Below are positions 5,172 to 8,672 of a stretch of DNA of 8,672 bases, in pieces. A program made the position numbers and the translations under genes. Below the pieces are notes generated by a model. It ran no database searches. It saw nothing but the letters and a program-made list of their open reading frames with translations, and was not told the DNA's origin. The stretch spans positions 1 to 8,672 of the forward strand of contig CABUGI010000079.1 in NCBI GenBank assembly GCA_902491055.1, given 5' to 3'. The stretch's first letter is position 1, and the number at the start of each line of letters is the position of its first letter. The stretch comes from an uncultured Collinsella sp. Lineage in GTDB: Bacteria > Actinomycetota > Coriobacteriia > Coriobacteriales > Coriobacteriaceae.

Positions 5172-7643
5172 ATGCGGCATGTGCATATTCATGTGACGGG
5201 CATTGTGCAGGGCGTTGGCATGCGGCCGTTTGTGTATCGCGAGGCCATTGCGTATGGCATTTGCGGATGGGTGCTCAATGCGGGCGACGGCGTGCATATC
5301 GAGGCGCACGCTTGTACCGAGGCGGTTGACGGATTTGTCGCCGCGCTTTCTGAGCATGCGCCCGCGGCGGCTCGCGTTGAGCGAGTCGATATTGCGGATT
5401 TGGAGCCTGGCGGCTGGAGCACTGCCGATGAGCAGGGCTTTCACATTGTGGCGTCGCAGGACCAGACCGCGCACACGACGCTCGTCTCGCCCGATATCGC
5501 CACCTGCGACGATTGCCTGCGCGAGTTGTTCGATCCCGCCGACCGACGCTATCACTACCCCTTTATCAACTGCACTAACTGCGGCCCACGCTTTACCATC
5601 ATCCGCTCGCTGCCTTACGATCGAGCGGCCACCTCGATGGACCATTTTCCCATGTGTCCCACCTGCGCTGCGGAGTATGCCGACCCACTCGACCGGCGTT
5701 TTCACGCGCAGCCCGATGCCTGCTTTGATTGCGGTCCGCATATTACGTGGCGCGAGGCTGTGAACGGCGATGCGTGCGGGAATTCGTCCGCGACACCGGC
5801 CGTCGGCACCACACGCGAGGCCAGCGACGCTATCATCGAGCGCTGCGTTGAGCTGCTGGCCAGCGGTGGCATCGTCGCCATCAAGGGCCTGGGCGGATTC
5901 CATCTAGCCTGTGATGCTGCCAACGAGCAGGCGGTGGCCGAGTTGCGCCATCGCAAACGCCGCAGTAACAAACCACTTGCCGTCATGGTGCGCAGTCTTG
6001 CTGATACCGAGCGCCTGTGTCATATCGACGATGCTGAACGCGATCTGCTCGCCGGCAGCATCCGCCCCATTGTGCTGCTGCGCCGGCGCACTGTTGACGA
6101 GGGCAACGGCAGTTCCCCCGACGCCCTCGCGCTCGCGCCGTCCGTCGCGCGCGACCTTCCTGAGCTCGGCGTCATGCTCCCCTATACACCGCTTCAACAT
6201 CTGCTGCTTGTAGCTGCCGCGTCGCATGACATGCACGCGCTGGTCATGACCAGCGGAAACCTGAGCGAAGAACCCATCGAGACCGACGACGACCTTGCCT
6301 GGGAACACCTCGTTGCCGCCGGCATCGCCGACACGCTGCTCGGTAACGACCGCGCGATCCTCTCGCGCTACGACGATTCTGTGGTGCGCGTGGTCGACGG
6401 CGCCGTTATGCCCGTGCGCCGCGCTCGCGGATATGCACCCCAGCCGCTGCCGTTGCCGGCGCTCGACGGCACCACGCCCTGCGTACTCGCCTGCGGGCCG
6501 CAGCAAAAAGCCACGATTGCGCTCACGCGTGAAGGGACGAACGGCGAAGCGACCTGTTTTGTGTCGCAGCATATCGGCGATGTCGAAAACGGCGCGACTT
6601 TCGATGCTTGGAGCGCCGCGCGCTCGCGTCTGGAAAACCTCTTTGACCTGGCGCCTGCCGCCTTGGCATGCGACATGCATCCCAGCTATCTGTCGAGCCA
6701 ATGGGCGCGCGAGCAGGCGCGGGAGCACGATCTGCCGCTTATCGAAGTCCAGCACCACCATGCGCACATCGCGAGCGTAATGGCAGAGGCGATTGTCGCA
6801 GGCCGGCTTGCGCCCGATGCACGCGTCCTCGGCATCGCCTTCGACGGCACGGGCGCCGGCACCGATGGCACCATATGGGGCGGTGAGTTTCTTGTCGCCC
6901 GTCTCGCCGATTTTGAGCGCGTCGCGCATCTGCGCGCCTGGGCGCTTCCCGGTGGCGCCGCATCCGTACACGATGCCCGCCGCAACGCCTTTGCCCTGCT
7001 CAGCGAGCTCGACCTGCTCGAGCACCCGGGAGCCGCGGGGCTCTTGAACAGCCTTGACGAGCAAACACGCAGCATAACGGCAACGATGATCGAGCGCGGC
7101 ATCAACAGTCCGCGCACTAGCAGCATGGGTCGCCTGTTTGATGCCGCAACCGCGATTTTGGGCATTTGCGGCCAGGCAACCTACGAGGGCGAACCCGCCA
7201 TCGAGCTCGAAGCCGCCGCCCGGCGCGCGCTCGACAGCGAAATCGCCCATTTTCCCGACGACAACGCCGGCTACTCCGCATCTGACCCATCGTGGCTGGA
7301 CGGCCCCTATGTTCTGAACCAGAAAGCACTCTTTGAGGCACTTTTGGGAGGAATTGAAGCCGGAGCGCCCGCCAACAGGCTCGCACTCGACTTCCATGTC
7401 GGCATCGCGCGCTCCTCGGCGCGCATCGCCAGCGATATCTGCGTGCACGAGGGCATCGACACCGTCGCGCTCTCGGGCGGCGTGTTCATGAACCGACTTC
7501 TGCTTCAGCTCCTCGCCCGCGAGCTCAAAAGCGCGGGCCTTACTGTCCTTGTCCCCCACACCGTACCCGTCAATGACGGCTGCATCGCCTACGGTCAGGC
7601 GGCGGTCGCAAGCGCTCGTCTTGCGCAGATTGCATCACAGTAG
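5172..7643 (+). CDS. hypF: Carbamoyltransferase HypF, [NiFe]-hydrogenase maturation
   Basis: HypF uses carbamoyl phosphate and ATP to make a thiocarboxamide on the C-terminal cysteine of HypE, the source of the cyanide ligands on hydrogenase iron. The 823-residue product has all domains in order. The acylphosphatase domain (1-90) has VQGVGMRPF with R18, and N36. The double zinc finger has C112/C115, C134/C137, C162/C165 and C184/C187 with the exact family spacing (18, 24, 18). A YrdC-like domain (about 215-420) has KGLGGFHLACDA, KRRSNKPLAVM and TSGNLSEEP. A Kae1-like domain (about 435-823) has QHHHAH (527-532), FDGTGAGTDGTIWGGEF, SGGVFMN and PVNDGCIAYGQ, where C804 replaces the usual second glycine. 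The start at 5172 follows AAGGAGGG (5160-5167). An in-frame ATG at 5157 lies upstream of that site. The gap to nikR is 29 bases. Confidence 0.97.
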   Translation: MRHVHIHVTGIVQGVGMRPFVYREAIAYGICGWVLNAGDGVHIEAHACTEAVDGFVAALSEHAPAAARVERVDIADLEPGGWSTADEQGFHIVASQDQTAHTTLVSPDIATCDDCLRELFDPADRRYHYPFINCTNCGPRFTIIRSLPYDRAATSMDHFPMCPTCAAEYADPLDRRFHAQPDACFDCGPHITWREAVNGDACGNSSATPAVGTTREASDAIIERCVELLASGGIVAIKGLGGFHLACDAANEQAVAELRHRKRRSNKPLAVMVRSLADTERLCHIDDAERDLLAGSIRPIVLLRRRTVDEGNGSSPDALALAPSVARDLPELGVMLPYTPLQHLLLVAAASHDMHALVMTSGNLSEEPIETDDDLAWEHLVAAGIADTLLGNDRAILSRYDDSVVRVVDGAVMPVRRARGYAPQPLPLPALDGTTPCVLACGPQQKATIALTREGTNGEATCFVSQHIGDVENGATFDAWSAARSRLENLFDLAPAALACDMHPSYLSSQWAREQAREHDLPLIEVQHHHAHIASVMAEAIVAGRLAPDARVLGIAFDGTGAGTDGTIWGGEFLVARLADFERVAHLRAWALPGGAASVHDARRNAFALLSELDLLEHPGAAGLLNSLDEQTRSITATMIERGINSPRTSSMGRLFDAATAILGICGQATYEGEPAIELEAAARRALDSEIAHFPDDNAGYSASDPSWLDGPYVLNQKALFEALLGGIEAGAPANRLALDFHVGIARSSARIASDICVHEGIDTVALSGGVFMNRLLLQLLARELKSAGLTVLVPHTVPVNDGCIAYGQAAVASARLAQIASQ

Positions 7644-7777
7644 CTCGCCCTCGCACGCCGCCGCGCCCAGCCGTCTCACAGGCGTAACGCGTTTGCCCGC
7701 GAACCCCGTGAGCGCTACCATCAACTGATGGATTATTGAGCGCCCGTCCAGCGCAAAGCGTATAAAAGGGGAACAAT
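7644..7777 (+). promoter_or_regulatory. hypF-hypC gap with a possible internal promoter and palindrome
   Basis: This 134-base gap is long for a tight operon. It holds TTGCCC (7693-7698) and TACCAT (7716-7721) with 17-base spacing, a weak promoter-like pair. Over the second hexamer lies an almost gapless palindrome, CCATCAACTGATGG (7718-7731), arms of six bases around AC. The downstream end has the hypC ribosome site AAAAGGGG (7764-7771). A regulated internal promoter for hypCD is plausible but unproven. The palindrome does not match the FNR or NikR sites I know. Confidence 0.35.
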
Positions 7778-8038
7778 ATGTGCCTTGCCGTTCCCGGTAA
7801 AGTAGTCAAACGCGACGACGACCTCAAGGCCACCGTCGACATGATGGGCATCGAGCGCCCCGTGTCGCTGAGACTCGTGCCGACGGCACAGGTAGGCGAC
7901 TATATTCTCGTACACGCCGGCTTTGGCATCCAGATCGTCGACGAGCAGGAAGCGCAAGAAACGCTCGAGCTCGTTAATGCCATGACCGAACTGGCCGAAG
8001 AAGACCAACTGGCCAGCAACCCGGCCGAGGCATACTAG
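7778..8038 (+). CDS. hypC: Hydrogenase maturation chaperone HypC
   Basis: HypC (HypC/HybG/HupF family) is a small chaperone that, with HypD, carries the Fe(CN)2CO unit and hands it to the hydrogenase large subunit. The 86-residue product begins with the diagnostic MCLAVPGKVV, whose C2 is the essential residue exposed for iron binding. A small beta-barrel follows (VDMMGIERPVSLRLV, VGDYILVHAGFGIQIVDEQEA) and then an acidic helical tail. Length is normal. The start at 7778 has AAAAGGGG 6 bases upstream. The stop TAG overlaps the GTG start of hypD by one base, so the two partners are coupled in translation. Confidence 0.97.
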   Translation: MCLAVPGKVVKRDDDLKATVDMMGIERPVSLRLVPTAQVGDYILVHAGFGIQIVDEQEAQETLELVNAMTELAEEDQLASNPAEAY

Positions 8039-8672
8039 TGGCGGCCGGACAGCCGGCGCGCTCCGGTATCGACTTTTCGGCATTTCGCGATTCCAAGCTG
8101 GCTCGCGAGCTCATCGAGCGCATTCATGAGCTTGTCGGCGACCGCGCCATCAACCTTATGGAAGTCTGCGGCACACATACCGTGAGCATCGGGCGCTATG
8201 GCTTTCGCTCCATTATGCCGGCCGGGCTCAAGCTGCTGAGCGGCCCGGGCTGCCCCGTCTGCGTCACCGCCAACCGCGACATCGACCACGCAATCGCGCT
8301 CGCCAACATAGACGGCGCCATCATCACCACCTTTGGCGACATGATGCGCGTGCCCGGATCATCCACCTCGCTCGCTGCGCAAAAGGCGGCGGGGCGCGAT
8401 ATTCGCATCGTCTACTCCCCGCTCGATGCACTCGATATCGCCGAGCAAAACCCTGATCGCCCGGTCATTTTTATGGGCGTGGGCTTTGAGACCACAACGC
8501 CCACCATCGCCGCCGCCATTTTGGAGGCCGATGCACGCGGACTCCAAAACTTCTCGGTCTATTGCGCCCACAAGACCACGCCGCCGGCGTTGCGCGCCAT
8601 CGCCAACGACCCCGAGACCGCCATCGACGGCTTTATCCTGCCGGGCCACGTCGCCACCATCACGGGCTTGGC
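8038..8672 (+). CDS. hypD: Hydrogenase maturation protein HypD, 5' part (runs off right edge)
   Basis: HypD is a [4Fe-4S] protein that, with HypC, is the scaffold on which the cyanide and CO ligands are placed on iron. I translated 211 codons from the GTG at 8038; the cluster-binding C-terminal part lies outside. The family motifs are complete so far: MEVCGTHT at 41-48 (C44), SGPGCPVCVT at 68-77 (C72, C75), FGDMMRVPGS at 99-108, GFETTTPT at 149-156, AHKTTPP at 177-183 and FILPGHVA at 199-206. The GTG shares its first base with the last base of the hypC stop (TAGTG), the same one-base overlap style as the two-component pair. No separate ribosome site is visible, so translation probably depends on hypC. 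hypE is often the next gene. Confidence 0.96.
   Translation, partial: MAAGQPARSGIDFSAFRDSKLARELIERIHELVGDRAINLMEVCGTHTVSIGRYGFRSIMPAGLKLLSGPGCPVCVTANRDIDHAIALANIDGAIITTFGDMMRVPGSSTSLAAQKAAGRDIRIVYSPLDALDIAEQNPDRPVIFMGVGFETTTPTIAAAILEADARGLQNFSVYCAHKTTPPALRAIANDPETAIDGFILPGHVATITGL

Noticed and set aside
5904..7559. Very long open frame antisense to hypF
   Set aside because: Long antisense frames are expected opposite GC-rich genes with C/G-ending codons. hypF has complete domain motifs here, and the antisense product shows none.

Overview
The window is GC-rich, densely coding and bacterial. It carries no mobile element, CRISPR array, rRNA or tRNA that I can see. Many codons end in C or G. 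The gene set (quinolinate synthase, an Agr-type two-component pair, thioredoxin, NikR and hyp hydrogenase-maturation genes) would suit an anaerobic, hydrogenase-bearing high-GC Gram-positive. My best guess is a gut Coriobacteriia such as Collinsella; this is inferred from style and content, not from a marker gene.

Layout from left to right: (1) The 5' part of nadA lies on the minus strand and runs off the left edge. Its promoter is covered by a perfect 19-bp-arm inverted repeat that looks like a repressor operator. (2) On the plus strand, a LytTR response regulator and an AgrC-like membrane histidine kinase overlap by one base. (3) Convergent to the kinase is a minus-strand gene for a protein that looks like a much-altered member of the uracil-DNA glycosylase superfamily. 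It shares a short divergent control region with trxA. (4) trxA encodes thioredoxin and is followed by a strong rho-independent terminator. (5) A hydrogenase/nickel cluster on the plus strand holds a small histidine-rich helical protein gene, nikR, hypF, hypC and the 5' part of hypD, which runs off the right edge.

The last block works as a unit. HypF makes the thiocarboxamide that becomes the cyanide ligand of the [NiFe]-hydrogenase iron. HypC and HypD form the scaffold where the Fe(CN)2CO group is built. NikR senses nickel, the other metal of that active site. The unrecognised 82-residue protein sits one base upstream of nikR and is probably translationally coupled to it. NikR itself carries an extra His/Cys-rich N-terminal tail. 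These two are the least ordinary items in the window. No hypA, hypB or hydrogenase structural gene is inside it.

Most of the window is conventional biology. The observations most worth a second look are the nikR-linked small protein, the NikR tail, the nadA operator-promoter overlap and the UDG-like protein without recognisable catalytic motifs.
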